Counted from the stretch's first letter, positions 43,974-53,689 are shown. The stretch is 64,000 nt of DNA from Burkholderiales bacterium (GCA_022843925.1 JALHMS010000011.1:95923-159922); one strand, 5' to 3'. Numbers and translations: made by a program. Notes: a model not told the origin generated them from the letters alone.

Positions 43974-44606
43974 ATGGCCAGACCCCGGGCGGCGACCTTC
44001 GAACTCCAGCGCGCGAGCATCCTGAACGCGGCGGCGGAACTTTTCGCCGAGGAGGGCTTCCGCGGCGCCTCGATGGCGCAGGTGGCGAAGACGTGCGGGG
44101 TCTCGAAGCCGCTGCTCTACCACTACTACCGCGACAAGGAGCATCTGCTCTTCGACATCGCGGACGCGCACATGGACCGGCTGCTTGCCATCGTCGGCGA
44201 AGCGGAGGCGCGGCACCTGGAACCGGAAGGGCACCTGCGGCTGCTCATCGGCCGTCTCATGACCGAGTACGAGCACGCGCAGTCCCGCCATCGGGTCCTG
44301 GTGCAGGACGTGAAGTTCCTGGGTGACGAGGAGCGTGCGGCGATCGTCGCGAAGCAGCGGGCCGTGGTGGACGCCGTGGCGCGGATCATCGGATCCCTCG
44401 GACCGCGATGGTCGCGCCGGGTGCATCGGGTGCCGCTTGCGATGCTGCTCTTCGGCATGGTCAACTGGAGCTTCACCTGGCTCCGCGCGGACGGCCCGCT
44501 GACCTACGGCGACATGGCCGAGATCGCGACCGAGCTGTTCCTCCGCGGTGTGCTCGGACCGGCAGTCCGGGTGCCTCGCAGGCCCGCACGGCCGCAGGCC
44601 GCCTGA
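43974..44606 (+). CDS. paaR: TetR-family repressor of the paa cluster
   Basis: A 210-residue TetR protein, 11 bases after paaE and on the same strand. The helix-turn-helix is MAQVAKTCGVSKPLLYHYY at residues 35-53, followed by RDKEHLL. The C-terminal domain would bind an acyl-CoA; in beta-proteobacteria PaaR senses phenylacetyl-CoA. The 20-bp palindrome at 35988-36007 is its probable site. Position as last gene of the operon implies negative autoregulation. The name rests on context and operator, not on a ligand-site motif. Confidence 0.87.
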   Translation: MARPRAATFELQRASILNAAAELFAEEGFRGASMAQVAKTCGVSKPLLYHYYRDKEHLLFDIADAHMDRLLAIVGEAEARHLEPEGHLRLLIGRLMTEYEHAQSRHRVLVQDVKFLGDEERAAIVAKQRAVVDAVARIIGSLGPRWSRRVHRVPLAMLLFGMVNWSFTWLRADGPLTYGDMAEIATELFLRGVLGPAVRVPRRPARPQAA

Positions 44607-44716
44607 CGCCCCCGTCACCGCCCGATGCGTCTGCCGACCGGGCCTTCATCCACGCATCCGGATCGTCGCGCCCGCGCCAGGCCGGGCGCTGCGAGAGATC
44701 TCGAAAGGAAGTCACC

Positions 44717-46315
44717 ATGAGCGTCAGCACGCTGACAGGCACCGTCCGCGAGGTCACGCACGCATTCATGCGGCACCACGGGATGACCACGGTCTTCGGC
44801 AACCCCGGCTCCACCGAGATGAGGTTCTTCCGCGACTGGCCTGCCGACTTCCGCTACGTGCTCGGCCTGCAGGAGTCGTGCGCCGTCGCCATGGCCGACG
44901 GCTACGCGCAGCACACGCGCCGCGCCGCCTTCGTGAACCTGCACTCGGCCGCGGGCGTCGGTCATGCCCTCGGCAGCATCTTCACCGCGTACCGCAACCA
45001 CACGCCACTCGTCATCACGGCCGGTCAGCAGACGCGGGCGATGTTCCCCACCGATCCGTACCTCTACGCGGCGGAGGCGGCCGAGTTTCCGAAGCCGTAC
45101 GTGAAGTGGAGCGTCGAGCCGGCGCGGGCGGAGGACGTCCCCGCGGCGCTCCAGCGTGCCTGGCACCTGGCGATGCAGCGGCCCCGCGGTCCCGTGTTCG
45201 TGTCGGTGCCGGAGGACGACTGGGACATGCCCGCCTCGCCGATCACGCTTCGCAGCGTCGACTACGACACCGTCCCGTCCCCTGCGGCGATCGAGGCGCT
45301 CGCGGTGGCGCTGCGCGACGCCCGGTCGCCCGCCATCGTGGTTGGGGCGGCGGTCGATCAGGACGGCGCGTGGGACGACACGATCCGGCTCGCCGAGCGA
45401 CTCGGTGCGTTGGTGTGGGCCAGCCCCATGTCGGGCCGGTGCGGTTTCCCCGAGGACCATCCGCTGTTCGCCGGTTTCCTGCCGCCGTTGCGTCAGGCCG
45501 TCGCGGACCGTCTCGCCGCCCACGATCTGGTGCTCGTGCTGGGTGCGCCGGTGTTCACCTATCACGTGCACACCGGTGGCGAGTTCCTGTGCGAGGGTAC
45601 GCGACTGGTGCTCGTCACCGACGACCCGGTGCATGCCGCGCGTGCACCGGTGGGGGACAGTCTCACCGGGAGCATCCGCCTCACGGTGCAGCATCTGCTC
45701 GGGACCATCGGCCGCGGGGCGCCTGCCCGGCAGACCGGCCGGAAGGCATCGTCGGCGCCGGCGGCGACGCAGCCGATGAGCGGCGAGTACCTGATGGCCG
45801 CGATCGCGCGGCGCATGCCGAAGGATGCCGTGCTGGTCGAGGAGGCGCCGACCCATCGGAACGCGCTGCACGATCATCTCCCCGTGACGACGTCCGGTGG
45901 CTTCTATGCGGGCTCCAGCGGCGGACTCGGCTGGGCGATCGCGGCGGCGGTCGGCGTCGGACTGGCGGAGCCGAAGCGGAAGGTGATCTGCATCGTGGGC
46001 GACGGATCCGCGCTCTTCGCCATCCAGAGCCTCTGGACAGCCGTGCAGCACCGCCTGCCGATCGCCTTCGTGATCTTCGACAACACCGGCTACGGCGCGC
46101 TCAAGAGCTTCGCGTCGACGATGCAGATAGGCGATCCGCCGGGGGTCGATCTGCCGGGCGTCGGTTTCGTGGACATCGCCCGCGGGTTCGGGTGCGCTGC
46201 CGTGCGCGTGGATTCCCACGAGGCGCTGGACGCGGCGCTCGGCGAAGCCTTTGCTGCCGACCACTGCTGCCTGGTGGATGTCGCGCTGGACCCGGGGACG
46301 AAGCGGCTCTACTGA
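44717..46315 (+). CDS. mdlC: benzoylformate decarboxylase (ThDP-dependent)
   Basis: A 532-residue thiamine-diphosphate enzyme. Residues matching the Pseudomonas enzyme are S32 in NPGSTEM, E53 in LQESCAV (cofactor activation) and H76 in LHSAAG. The cofactor motif GDGSALFAIQSLW followed by FDNTGYGAL is near residues 430-460. It converts benzoylformate to benzaldehyde and CO2 in mandelate breakdown. The ATG has AAAGGAAG upstream. It follows paaR by 110 bases, so it may be read through from the paa operon or have its own promoter. Other mandelate genes are not in the window; a related 2-keto acid could also be the substrate. Confidence 0.87.
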   Translation: MSVSTLTGTVREVTHAFMRHHGMTTVFGNPGSTEMRFFRDWPADFRYVLGLQESCAVAMADGYAQHTRRAAFVNLHSAAGVGHALGSIFTAYRNHTPLVITAGQQTRAMFPTDPYLYAAEAAEFPKPYVKWSVEPARAEDVPAALQRAWHLAMQRPRGPVFVSVPEDDWDMPASPITLRSVDYDTVPSPAAIEALAVALRDARSPAIVVGAAVDQDGAWDDTIRLAERLGALVWASPMSGRCGFPEDHPLFAGFLPPLRQAVADRLAAHDLVLVLGAPVFTYHVHTGGEFLCEGTRLVLVTDDPVHAARAPVGDSLTGSIRLTVQHLLGTIGRGAPARQTGRKASSAPAATQPMSGEYLMAAIARRMPKDAVLVEEAPTHRNALHDHLPVTTSGGFYAGSSGGLGWAIAAAVGVGLAEPKRKVICIVGDGSALFAIQSLWTAVQHRLPIAFVIFDNTGYGALKSFASTMQIGDPPGVDLPGVGFVDIARGFGCAAVRVDSHEALDAALGEAFAADHCCLVDVALDPGTKRLY

Positions 46316-46375
46316 CGGCGAGCCGCCCGCGGCGCGGGACCTGGCGCCCCGGCGGCGCTCAGGTCAGGGGCCATC

Positions 46376-49300
46376 GTGCCGTTACCGGCGCGACCTCGAC
46401 AGAGAACGCGCCGCGCTTTGCCACACCCTTCACCAACCCCTGTTCCCGCAGGCCACTTCCGCAGCCAGTACGGCCTGCCGCTGCTCGTGCTCGTGATCTG
46501 CGTGCTCTGCGTGGCGTTCGCACGGCATCGGCAGGTCGAGGGCGCGCGCGCCGTCGACCGCGAGCGCATGGAACGGCGGGCGGATGCCTTCGCTGTGAAG
46601 TTGCGCGAACGCCTCCGCGCGTACGAGCAGGTGCTGCGCGGCGCAGCCGGCATATTCGTGGTCAATCCCAGCGTCACGCGCGACCAGTGGCGCCGGTACG
46701 TCGCGCGGCAGGAACTCGAACGGACCTACCCGGGCATCCTCGCCGTCGGCTATGCGCCGCGGGTCGGTGCGGAGGACTTCGCGGCCCACGAGGCGAGGGT
46801 GCGCGACGAGGGCTTCGAGAACTACGCCGTGCGCCCGGCTGGCGCGCGGCCGGAGTCCTTCCCGATCGAGTTCGTCGAGCCGTTCACGGCCCGCAATCTG
46901 CGGGCGTTCGGCTACGACATGTTCGCGGAGACGCAACGCCGCGAGGCGATGTCCCTGGCGCGTGATACGGGGTTGCCTGCACTCACCGGACGCGTGACGC
47001 TCCTGCAGGACGACACCGGCCACCGGACTCCGGGCTTCCTCCTCTACGCACCGCTCTATCGCGGTGGCGAGACGCCGCTCACCGTCGCCGAGCGCAGGAA
47101 GCGGATCTCGGGATTCGTCTACAGCGCCTACTTCGCCTCGGAGCTCTTCTCGCACCTGGTCGACCGGGAGCGCGATGGCATCGTGATCCGCGTCCACGAT
47201 GGCAGCCCGGGCAACAGCGACGGTTTCCTGTACGCGTCGGCGAATGCCGGGCCTGAGACCACGACCGAAGCGGTGGACACACCGGGACTCGTGCGGTGGA
47301 TCGACGCGGGCGGCAGGAGGCTCTCCGTCCAGCTGCACCGGACCACAGGAGGCGGCGGCGCGTGGTGGTCGACCCTGGAGGTCTGGCTGGGGCTGGCCGT
47401 CAGTCTGCTCCTCGCCGGCGTGGTGCTGCTGGCGACGCAGAGCCGTCGCCGGGCCGAGGGGCTCGTGCAGGCGCACACCGAGGAACTCCAGCGTCGCACC
47501 GGGGAGCTGGAGTCGAGCCGGAATCTCCTGGATGCCGTGATCCAGTCGGTGCCCGTGGTCGTGTCGGTCAAGGACACGGCGTTCCGGATCGCCCTCATCA
47601 ACTCGGAGGCCGAGCGGTTCCACGGTATCAAGGTCACCGACTATCTGGGCAAGTCGGACTATGAGCTCTTCGAGCCCGCGCAGGCGGATCGCATCCGCGC
47701 CCAGGACCTTGCGGTGCTCGCCTCCGGACAGCCGGTGACCATCGAGGAGGCGTTCGTCTCCGCGAGTGGTGCGCCGCACTGGGTGACCAAGCGCAAGGTG
47801 GTCGTGCCCCTGCCGGATGGCGGGCGCGGCGTGATGACGACCCTGTACGACATCACCGAGCAGCGAGCGAGCGAGGCGGCGCTGCGCGAGAGCGAGGCAC
47901 GGTGGTCCTCGGTCTTCGAGACCGCAGGGGAGGGCATCCTCGTCATCGACGAGCACGGGTACATCGAGTCCGTGAACGGGGCCGCGTGCGCCATCTTCGG
48001 CTACGAGCGGTCGGAGATCGTAGGCATGGACGCCCGCCGCCTGCTCGCGGGCGAGGACCACGGGGTACTCGACGGCCGGCAGGATGCCGGCGCCCGATCG
48101 CGGGTGACCGGGTTGCGTCGGGCGGGGGCCTCGGTGGCGCTCGAATGGTCGCTTCGCGAGTTCCGCCTCGGCGATCGCAGCATGCGCACCGCGATCGTGT
48201 CCGATCTCACCGCGCTGGTGCGCCAGCAGGCGATCGCGCGTCAGACCGAGGAGATGGCGAACGTCGGCGGATGGGAACTGGACTTCGCGACGGGCCAGCT
48301 GTTCTGGACCGAGCAGACTTTCCGGATCCACGGCATGCCGCCGGACGAACCCGAACCGGACGTGTCGACGGCGATCGCGTTCTACGCGCCCGAGGCCCAG
48401 CCGCGCATCCAGGCCGCGGTGGAACGGGGCATCGTGCTCGGGGAGCCCTGGGACCTCACGCTGGAACTGATCCCGCGCGGCGGCGGTCGGCGCTGGGTGC
48501 GGACCGTCGGCCAGGTACAGTCCCGGGACGGGCATCCCGTGCGGGCGTACGGCGCGTTCCAGGATGTCACCCTCATGAAGCAGGCCGAGGACGAGATCCG
48601 CCGGCATCGCGACAACCTGCAGGAGACGGTGGAGACCCGCACCGCCGAACTGCGGCTCGCGAAGGAGAGCGCAGAGCGCGCCAACATGGCGAAGTCGGAC
48701 TTCCTCGCCAACATGTCGCACGAGCTGCGCACCCCGATGCACGCGGTGCTGTCGTTCGCCAGGCTCGGTCTTGCGAGGACGCCGGCCGGGACGACGGGCG
48801 AGACCGCGCTGCCGCGGCGGTACTTCGGACGCATCCTGGAGAGCGGGGAGCGGTTGCTGCGGCTCGTGGACGATCTGCTCGATCTCTCCAAGCTCGAAGC
48901 GGGGCGGATGAACTACGACTTCGCCGACCACGATCTCGCGGAAGTCGCCGCGGGCGCTGTCACCGAGATGGAGGAGGTGGCGCGACAGCGGGACGTCCTG
49001 CTCATCTGCGTGGCGCCCTCCGGGCCATGCCGGGCCCGCATCGACCGGTACCGAATGGGGCAGGTGTTGCGCAATCTGCTGTCGAACGCGTTGCGGTACA
49101 CACCGCCCGGTCGGTCCGTGCGGGTCGAGATCGCGCCCGTGTCCGCGCCCGCCGGGCGGGGAGCCGTGGCGGAGCGCCGCCTGATCCTGCGCGTCGTCGA
49201 CGAGGGCGTCGGGATTCCGGACGGTGAACTCGAGTCGATCTTCGAGAAGTTCGTGCAGAGCAGCAAGACGAGAAGCGGCGCCGGCGGCACCGGCCTCGGC

Positions 49301-49450
49301 CTGCCCATCTGCCGCGAGATCGTCCAGGCGCATGGTGGCGAGATCTTCGCGGGCCACGCCCGGGACGGCGGTGCGGTCCTGACCGTGATGCTGCCGCTGT
49401 CGGAGCGGGTCGCCACCCCGGAGGTTCGGGTCGACACCGCGATGTCGTAG
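46376..49450 (+). CDS. sensor histidine kinase, CHASE domain with three PAS domains
   Basis: A 1024-residue membrane kinase. One hydrophobic segment lies at about residues 32-50, a periplasmic CHASE domain at 60-320 (VTRDQWRRYV, GYAPRVG, FGYDMFAE), and a second segment at 330-355. Three PAS-type modules follow near 375-500, 505-615 and 630-745. HisKA has the phospho-acceptor H782 in MSHELRTPMH. The ATPase domain has the N box NLLSNALRYT, DEGVGIPDG and GGTGLGLPIC. No receiver domain is fused and no response regulator gene is adjacent, so its partner is unknown. Start is GTG at 46376, with no good ribosome site. CHASE domains often sense small extracellular ligands. Confidence 0.9.
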   Translation: MPLPARPRQRTRRALPHPSPTPVPAGHFRSQYGLPLLVLVICVLCVAFARHRQVEGARAVDRERMERRADAFAVKLRERLRAYEQVLRGAAGIFVVNPSVTRDQWRRYVARQELERTYPGILAVGYAPRVGAEDFAAHEARVRDEGFENYAVRPAGARPESFPIEFVEPFTARNLRAFGYDMFAETQRREAMSLARDTGLPALTGRVTLLQDDTGHRTPGFLLYAPLYRGGETPLTVAERRKRISGFVYSAYFASELFSHLVDRERDGIVIRVHDGSPGNSDGFLYASANAGPETTTEAVDTPGLVRWIDAGGRRLSVQLHRTTGGGGAWWSTLEVWLGLAVSLLLAGVVLLATQSRRRAEGLVQAHTEELQRRTGELESSRNLLDAVIQSVPVVVSVKDTAFRIALINSEAERFHGIKVTDYLGKSDYELFEPAQADRIRAQDLAVLASGQPVTIEEAFVSASGAPHWVTKRKVVVPLPDGGRGVMTTLYDITEQRASEAALRESEARWSSVFETAGEGILVIDEHGYIESVNGAACAIFGYERSEIVGMDARRLLAGEDHGVLDGRQDAGARSRVTGLRRAGASVALEWSLREFRLGDRSMRTAIVSDLTALVRQQAIARQTEEMANVGGWELDFATGQLFWTEQTFRIHGMPPDEPEPDVSTAIAFYAPEAQPRIQAAVERGIVLGEPWDLTLELIPRGGGRRWVRTVGQVQSRDGHPVRAYGAFQDVTLMKQAEDEIRRHRDNLQETVETRTAELRLAKESAERANMAKSDFLANMSHELRTPMHAVLSFARLGLARTPAGTTGETALPRRYFGRILESGERLLRLVDDLLDLSKLEAGRMNYDFADHDLAEVAAGAVTEMEEVARQRDVLLICVAPSGPCRARIDRYRMGQVLRNLLSNALRYTPPGRSVRVEIAPVSAPAGRGAVAERRLILRVVDEGVGIPDGELESIFEKFVQSSKTRSGAGGTGLGLPICREIVQAHGGEIFAGHARDGGAVLTVMLPLSERVATPEVRVDTAMS

Positions 49451-49544
49451 CCATCCTCGATCGCGGCGCGAAGGCCGTGGCGTCAGGGTGGTCCACGGCA
49501 TGTCGCGGGTATCATCCGGCACCCCCGCTCCGCATCCCAGCCCG

Positions 49545-50438
49545 ATGTCCTCCATTCCTGCCACCGCCGTCGATGCGATGCCTGCCGGCGATCGGCCCGT
49601 GGGCGTCTTCGACTCCGGCGTGGGTGGCCTGTCGGTGTGGCGCGAGATCGTCCGGGCGCTGCCCATGGAGGCGACGTGCTATGTCGCCGACCAGGCCCAC
49701 GTGCCGTACGGGCCCCGCGACGAGCGCGAACTGCGGCGCTTCTGCGAGGCCATCGGTCACTTCCTGATCGACGCCGGATGCAAGGCGATCGTCGTCGCTT
49801 GCAACACGGCATCCGCCGCGGCACTCCGGCATCTTCGCGACACCTTTCCGCACGTGCCCGTGCTCGGCATGGAGCCCGCCGTGAAGCCGGCGGCGCAGCT
49901 TTCGCGGTCAGGCGTCGTCGGAATCATGGCGACACCCGCGACGTTCGCCGGTCGGCTCTTCCGGGCGACGGCGGGGCGCCATGCGTCCCACGTCACGCTG
50001 GTGACCCAGGTCTGCGAGGGCCTGGCGGAAAGCGTCGAGCGCGGCGAGACCGACGGCCCGGGGGCCGAGGCGTTGCTGCGGCGGTTCATCGTGCCGATGC
50101 TCACGGCCGGCGCCGACACCATCGTGCTGGCCTGCACGCACTATCCGTTCGCGATGGAGGCCATCCGGCGGATCGCCGGCCCGGAGGTGACCGTGATCGA
50201 TCCGGCGCCGGCGGTGGCGCGTCATCTGGGATCCGTACTCGGTGCCACCGGACTGCTGCGCGATGCTGGCGAACCACCCCGGCACCGCTTCCTCACGACC
50301 GGGCAGGGAACCGGTCTCGCGGAGGCCATCGGCCGCTGGTGCGGCCATCGCACGGTGGTGGACACGCTCGAGTGGCGGGGTCGACGCCTCGTCCTCCGGG
50401 GGGTGGAAGACCCGCGGAGGACGTCGGAGTCCTCCTGA
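49545..50438 (+). CDS. murI: glutamate racemase
   Basis: A 297-residue enzyme that makes D-glutamate for peptidoglycan. The two catalytic cysteines are C86 in VACNTAS and C197 in LACTHYPF; GVFDSGVGGLSV opens the fold with the catalytic aspartate and serine. The start at 49545 is the closest ATG giving normal length; an upstream in-frame ATG at 49488 is possible. It is a single gene between the kinase and a small exported protein. Confidence 0.96.
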   Translation: MSSIPATAVDAMPAGDRPVGVFDSGVGGLSVWREIVRALPMEATCYVADQAHVPYGPRDERELRRFCEAIGHFLIDAGCKAIVVACNTASAAALRHLRDTFPHVPVLGMEPAVKPAAQLSRSGVVGIMATPATFAGRLFRATAGRHASHVTLVTQVCEGLAESVERGETDGPGAEALLRRFIVPMLTAGADTIVLACTHYPFAMEAIRRIAGPEVTVIDPAPAVARHLGSVLGATGLLRDAGEPPRHRFLTTGQGTGLAEAIGRWCGHRTVVDTLEWRGRRLVLRGVEDPRRTSESS

Positions 50439-50615
50439 CTCGCCAGACCCTGGAGGACGGCGCCGCTGCACCGCACGATGGCGGGCAGCGCATTTCGGCG
50501 CAACATGGAACCGTCGCCGGCAGAGCGACGAGCGGATCTCGGCAGATTTCGCTAAAGGGACCATCGCCGAGGTTCGAAAACAGGAACGAACTCGATCGAC
50601 ACGGAGGAGTTCACC

Positions 50616-50978
50616 ATGATGCGAACCGGTTATGCCGCGATGCTCGCGGTTGCCAGCTTCGGCCTTGCCGTCACCGCGGGTGCCCACGAGTTGTCGCTCG
50701 GGGAATGCCAGGAAGCCCGCGATTTCATCCGCAATGCGGCGCTGTCGCGCGACAGCGGACTGTCCCGATCGGAGTTCATGGGGCGGTTCGACGACGACGT
50801 CGCGCTGATCCGCTTCTATCCGCCGGATCTTCGTTGGTTCGTGCAGGACGACGATGACGAACGGCTGCTCCGGGCAGCCGCCGAGCGGGTGTTCGATGAA
50901 CCCGACGAGCCCGAACGCCATGGCGATGCGTTCCTCGGCGCCTGCTACGGGATGGTCGCGGACCTCACGCCGAAGTAG
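50616..50978 (+). CDS. small exported protein of unknown function
   Basis: A 120-residue protein with a clear signal peptide (cleavage after TAGA near residue 23) and an acidic mature part (DDDVALIR, DDDDERLL, DEPDEPERHGD). Two cysteines (about residues 31 and 109) could form a disulfide. A perfect GGAGG site stands 8 bases before the ATG. I do not recognise the family. The gene is single and converges on an SDR gene 8 bases away. Confidence 0.75.
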   Translation: MMRTGYAAMLAVASFGLAVTAGAHELSLGECQEARDFIRNAALSRDSGLSRSEFMGRFDDDVALIRFYPPDLRWFVQDDDDERLLRAAAERVFDEPDEPERHGDAFLGACYGMVADLTPK

Positions 50979-50986
50979 GCGGCGCC

Positions 50987-51766
50987 TCAGAACTTCCCGA
51001 GGTGCTTGCCGGAGTCGAGCATCAGGCACTCGCCGGTCACGACGCGGGCGCCTTCGATCAGCCAGACGACGGCGTCGGCGACGTCGTCGGCCGTGGCTGT
51101 GGTTGCGAGCGGCACGCTCTGCTCGTACCCGGCCTTCAGCTTCGCGTAGCCCTCGTCGTCGAACCGGTCCCTGTGCCAGCGGGTCTCGATGAGACCAGGA
51201 CACACGGCGTTCACGCGGATGGCCGGGGCCAGGGCCCGTGCGAGCGACAGCGTGATGGCATTCAACGCCCCCTTCGAGGCCACGTAGGCCACGGAGGATC
51301 CGATGCCGAGAACGCCGGCGATGGACGAGATGTTCACGACCGCGCCCGCGCCCTGCGCCTGCATCGTGGGCGTGCACGCGCGGATCATCTGGTAGGCGCC
51401 GATCACGTTCACGGCGTAGATCCGCTGGAAGTCGTCGGCGCTGAGCGCCTCGAGCTTCGCGGCATTGGCGAACTTGGTGATGCCGGCGCTGTTGACGAGC
51501 GCGTCGATGCGCCCCCAGCGGTCGATGGCAGCCTTCGCCAGGGCGCGGCAATCGGTGTCCTCGGCGACGTTGCCGCGGACGGCAATCGCTTCCCCGCCGG
51601 CCGCTTCGCAGTCGGAGACCGTCTCGAGGGCCTCGGTCTCGCTGCGGCTGTAGTTCACGACGATCCGCCAGCCCTTGGCGGCGAGTCGACGGGCACACGC
51701 GGCGCCCGTCCCGGTGCCACCCCCCGTGATGATGCAGACGTGCCTGTCAGGCTTCGGGTCGGTCAT
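50987..51766 (-). CDS. short-chain dehydrogenase/reductase, FabG-like
   Basis: A 259-residue SDR. CIITGGGTGTGAACARRLA binds the cofactor, NSAG is the variant of the usual NNAG, and the catalytic serine is in ISSIAG with YxxxK in YVASKGA. The RPG-like ending VCPGLIETRWH is typical. The residue after beta-2 (NYSRSE) suggests NADP(H), as in 3-ketoacyl reductases. It precedes the EttA gene (start to stop distances short on the same strand) but shares no function with it. Confidence 0.9.
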   Translation of the reverse strand: MTDPKPDRHVCIITGGGTGTGAACARRLAAKGWRIVVNYSRSETEALETVSDCEAAGGEAIAVRGNVAEDTDCRALAKAAIDRWGRIDALVNSAGITKFANAAKLEALSADDFQRIYAVNVIGAYQMIRACTPTMQAQGAGAVVNISSIAGVLGIGSSVAYVASKGALNAITLSLARALAPAIRVNAVCPGLIETRWHRDRFDDEGYAKLKAGYEQSVPLATTATADDVADAVVWLIEGARVVTGECLMLDSGKHLGKF

Positions 51767-51788
51767 CCGGCCTCCGGAGTGGTGCCAA

Positions 51789-53453
51789 TCAGCGGGTGAC
51801 GGGCTTGTAGCGCATCCGCTTCGGCCGGGCGCCTTCCTCGCCGAGGCGCTTCTTCTTGTCGGCCTCGTACTCCTGGTAGTTGCCGTTGAAGAAGGTCCAC
51901 TGCGAATCGCCCTCGGCCGCGAGGATGTGCGTCGCGATCCGGTCGAGGAACCAGCGATCGTGCGAGATCACCAGCACGCTGCCGGCGAACTCCAGCATCG
52001 CGTCTTCCAGGGCGCGCAGCGTTTCCACGTCGAGGTCGTTGGACGGCTCGTCCAGCAGCAGGACGTTGCCGCCGGCGAGGAGCGTCTTGGAGAGGTGCAG
52101 CCTGCCGCGTTCACCGCCGGACAGCGTGCCGACGTGCTTCTGCTGGTCGGCGCCCTTGAAGTTGAAGCGGCCGATGTAGGCGCGCGACTGCATCTCGAAG
52201 CGGCCGACGGTGAGGATGTCGCGGCCGCCAGAGACTTCCTCCCAGACCGTCTTGGTGCCGTCCAGGGCGTCGCGGCTCTGGTCGACGAACGCGAGCTGCA
52301 CGGTGTGGCCGAGGACGATCTCGCCGCTGTCGGGCTGTTCCTTGCCCATGATCATGCGGAAGAGTGTGGACTTGCCGGCGCCGTTCGGGCCGATGATGCC
52401 GACGATGGCGCCGGGCGGGATCGAGAAGCTCAGGTTCTCGATCAGCATCCGGTCACCGTAGGACTTGGTGACGTTGTGGAACTCGATGACCTTGTCGCCC
52501 AGGCGCTCGGCCACGGGGATGAAGATCTCCTGGGTCTCGTTGCGCTTCTGGTAGTCGTAGGACGACAGCTCCTCGAAGCGCTGGATGCGGGCCTTGCTCT
52601 TCGCCTGCCGGCCCTTCGGGTTCTGGCGGACCCACTCCAGTTCCTTCTTGATGGCCTTCTGGCGGGCGGATTCGGTGTTCTCCTCCTGCTTCAGCCGGCC
52701 TTCCTTCTGTTCGAGCCAGGAGCTGTAGTTCCCCTTCCAGGGGATGCCCTGGCCACGGTCGAGTTCGAGGATCCACTCGGCGGCGTTGTCGAGGAAGTAG
52801 CGGTCGTGGGTCACGGCCACCACGGTGCCGGGGAACTTGTGCAGGAAGTGTTCGAGCCAGTCCACGCTCTCCGCGTCGAGGTGGTTGGTCGGCTCGTCGA
52901 GGAGGAGCATGTCGGGGCGCTCCAGCAGCAGACGGCACAGGGCCACGCGGCGCTTCTCGCCCCCGGAGAGGTTGCCGACAACGGCATCCCAGGGCGGCAG
53001 CCGCAGGGCGTCGGCCGCGATCTCGAGCTGGTGGTCGGTGTCGCTGCCGCCGGCAGCGAGGACGGCCTCGTACTTCGCCTGGTCGGCCGCGAGCTGGTCG
53101 AAGTCGGCGTCGGGTTCGGCGTAGGCGGCGTAGATCTCGTCCAGCTTGCGCTTCGCCTCGTTGACCTCGCCCAGGCCCTGCTCGACGGCCTCGCGCACTG
53201 TGGACGCGGGGTCCATCTGCGGTTCCTGGGGGAGGTAGCCGATCTTGATGCCGGGCATCGGCGTGGCTTCGCCCTCGATGTCCTTGTCGACACCCGCCAT
53301 GATCTTCAGGATCGTCGACTTGCCCGCGCCGTTCAGGCCGAGCACGCCGATCTTGGCGCCGGGGAAGAAGGAAAGGGAGATGTCCTTGAGGATCTGACGC
53401 TTGGGCGGGACGATCTTGCCCACGCGATTCATGGTGAAGACGTACTGGGCCAT
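51789..53453 (-). CDS. ettA: energy-dependent translational throttle protein EttA (ABC-F)
   Basis: A 554-residue soluble ABC-F ATPase with two nucleotide-binding domains and no membrane part. It gates the first peptide-bond step on the ribosome in response to ATP/ADP. The first domain has GLNGAGKST and LSGGEKRRVALCRLLL, the second GPNGAGKST and LSGGERGRLHLSKTLL, with EPTNHLDA and EPSNDLDV. The arm and linker (KGRQAKSKARIQRFEEL, KKELEWVR) match EttA rather than other ABC-F types. The start MAQYVFTMNRVGK is conserved in EttA. Length matches E. coli. Confidence 0.97.
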   Translation of the reverse strand: MAQYVFTMNRVGKIVPPKRQILKDISLSFFPGAKIGVLGLNGAGKSTILKIMAGVDKDIEGEATPMPGIKIGYLPQEPQMDPASTVREAVEQGLGEVNEAKRKLDEIYAAYAEPDADFDQLAADQAKYEAVLAAGGSDTDHQLEIAADALRLPPWDAVVGNLSGGEKRRVALCRLLLERPDMLLLDEPTNHLDAESVDWLEHFLHKFPGTVVAVTHDRYFLDNAAEWILELDRGQGIPWKGNYSSWLEQKEGRLKQEENTESARQKAIKKELEWVRQNPKGRQAKSKARIQRFEELSSYDYQKRNETQEIFIPVAERLGDKVIEFHNVTKSYGDRMLIENLSFSIPPGAIVGIIGPNGAGKSTLFRMIMGKEQPDSGEIVLGHTVQLAFVDQSRDALDGTKTVWEEVSGGRDILTVGRFEMQSRAYIGRFNFKGADQQKHVGTLSGGERGRLHLSKTLLAGGNVLLLDEPSNDLDVETLRALEDAMLEFAGSVLVISHDRWFLDRIATHILAAEGDSQWTFFNGNYQEYEADKKKRLGEEGARPKRMRYKPVTR

Positions 53454-53560
53454 GGGTTTTCCGGAGTCTGGGAGACGGGCGCGGGATCGGCGAGGATGCA
53501 CGATGCGCGGGAGGCGCGGGAGTATGCCTCAGCTCGGTTCCGGAGGGCATCCGGACCCCG

Positions 53561-53587
53561 AAAAAAAACGCGCCCGGGGGGCGCGTT
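53561..53587 (-). terminator. rho-independent terminator downstream of the 46-residue protein gene
   Basis: On the minus strand an 8-bp stem AACGCGCC/GGCGCGTT is followed by a run of eight T in all (53568-53561; two pair in the stem). It ends the transcript of the small gene at 53690-53830 and separates it from ettA. Confidence 0.85.
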
Positions 53588-53689
53588 CGACGATGACGGG
53601 CGTCGGATGCGAGTCAGGTGAAACCGGGAGAATTCACCCGTCGGGGCGACGCGTGGTGCATCGATCCGTAACGGTGAAGCCCCAGGCCC

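Noticed and set aside
46430..49666. A 1078-codon open frame on the minus strand across the kinase gene
   Set aside because: Shadow of the histidine kinase; the sense frame has complete PAS, HisKA and ATPase motifs while the antisense has none.
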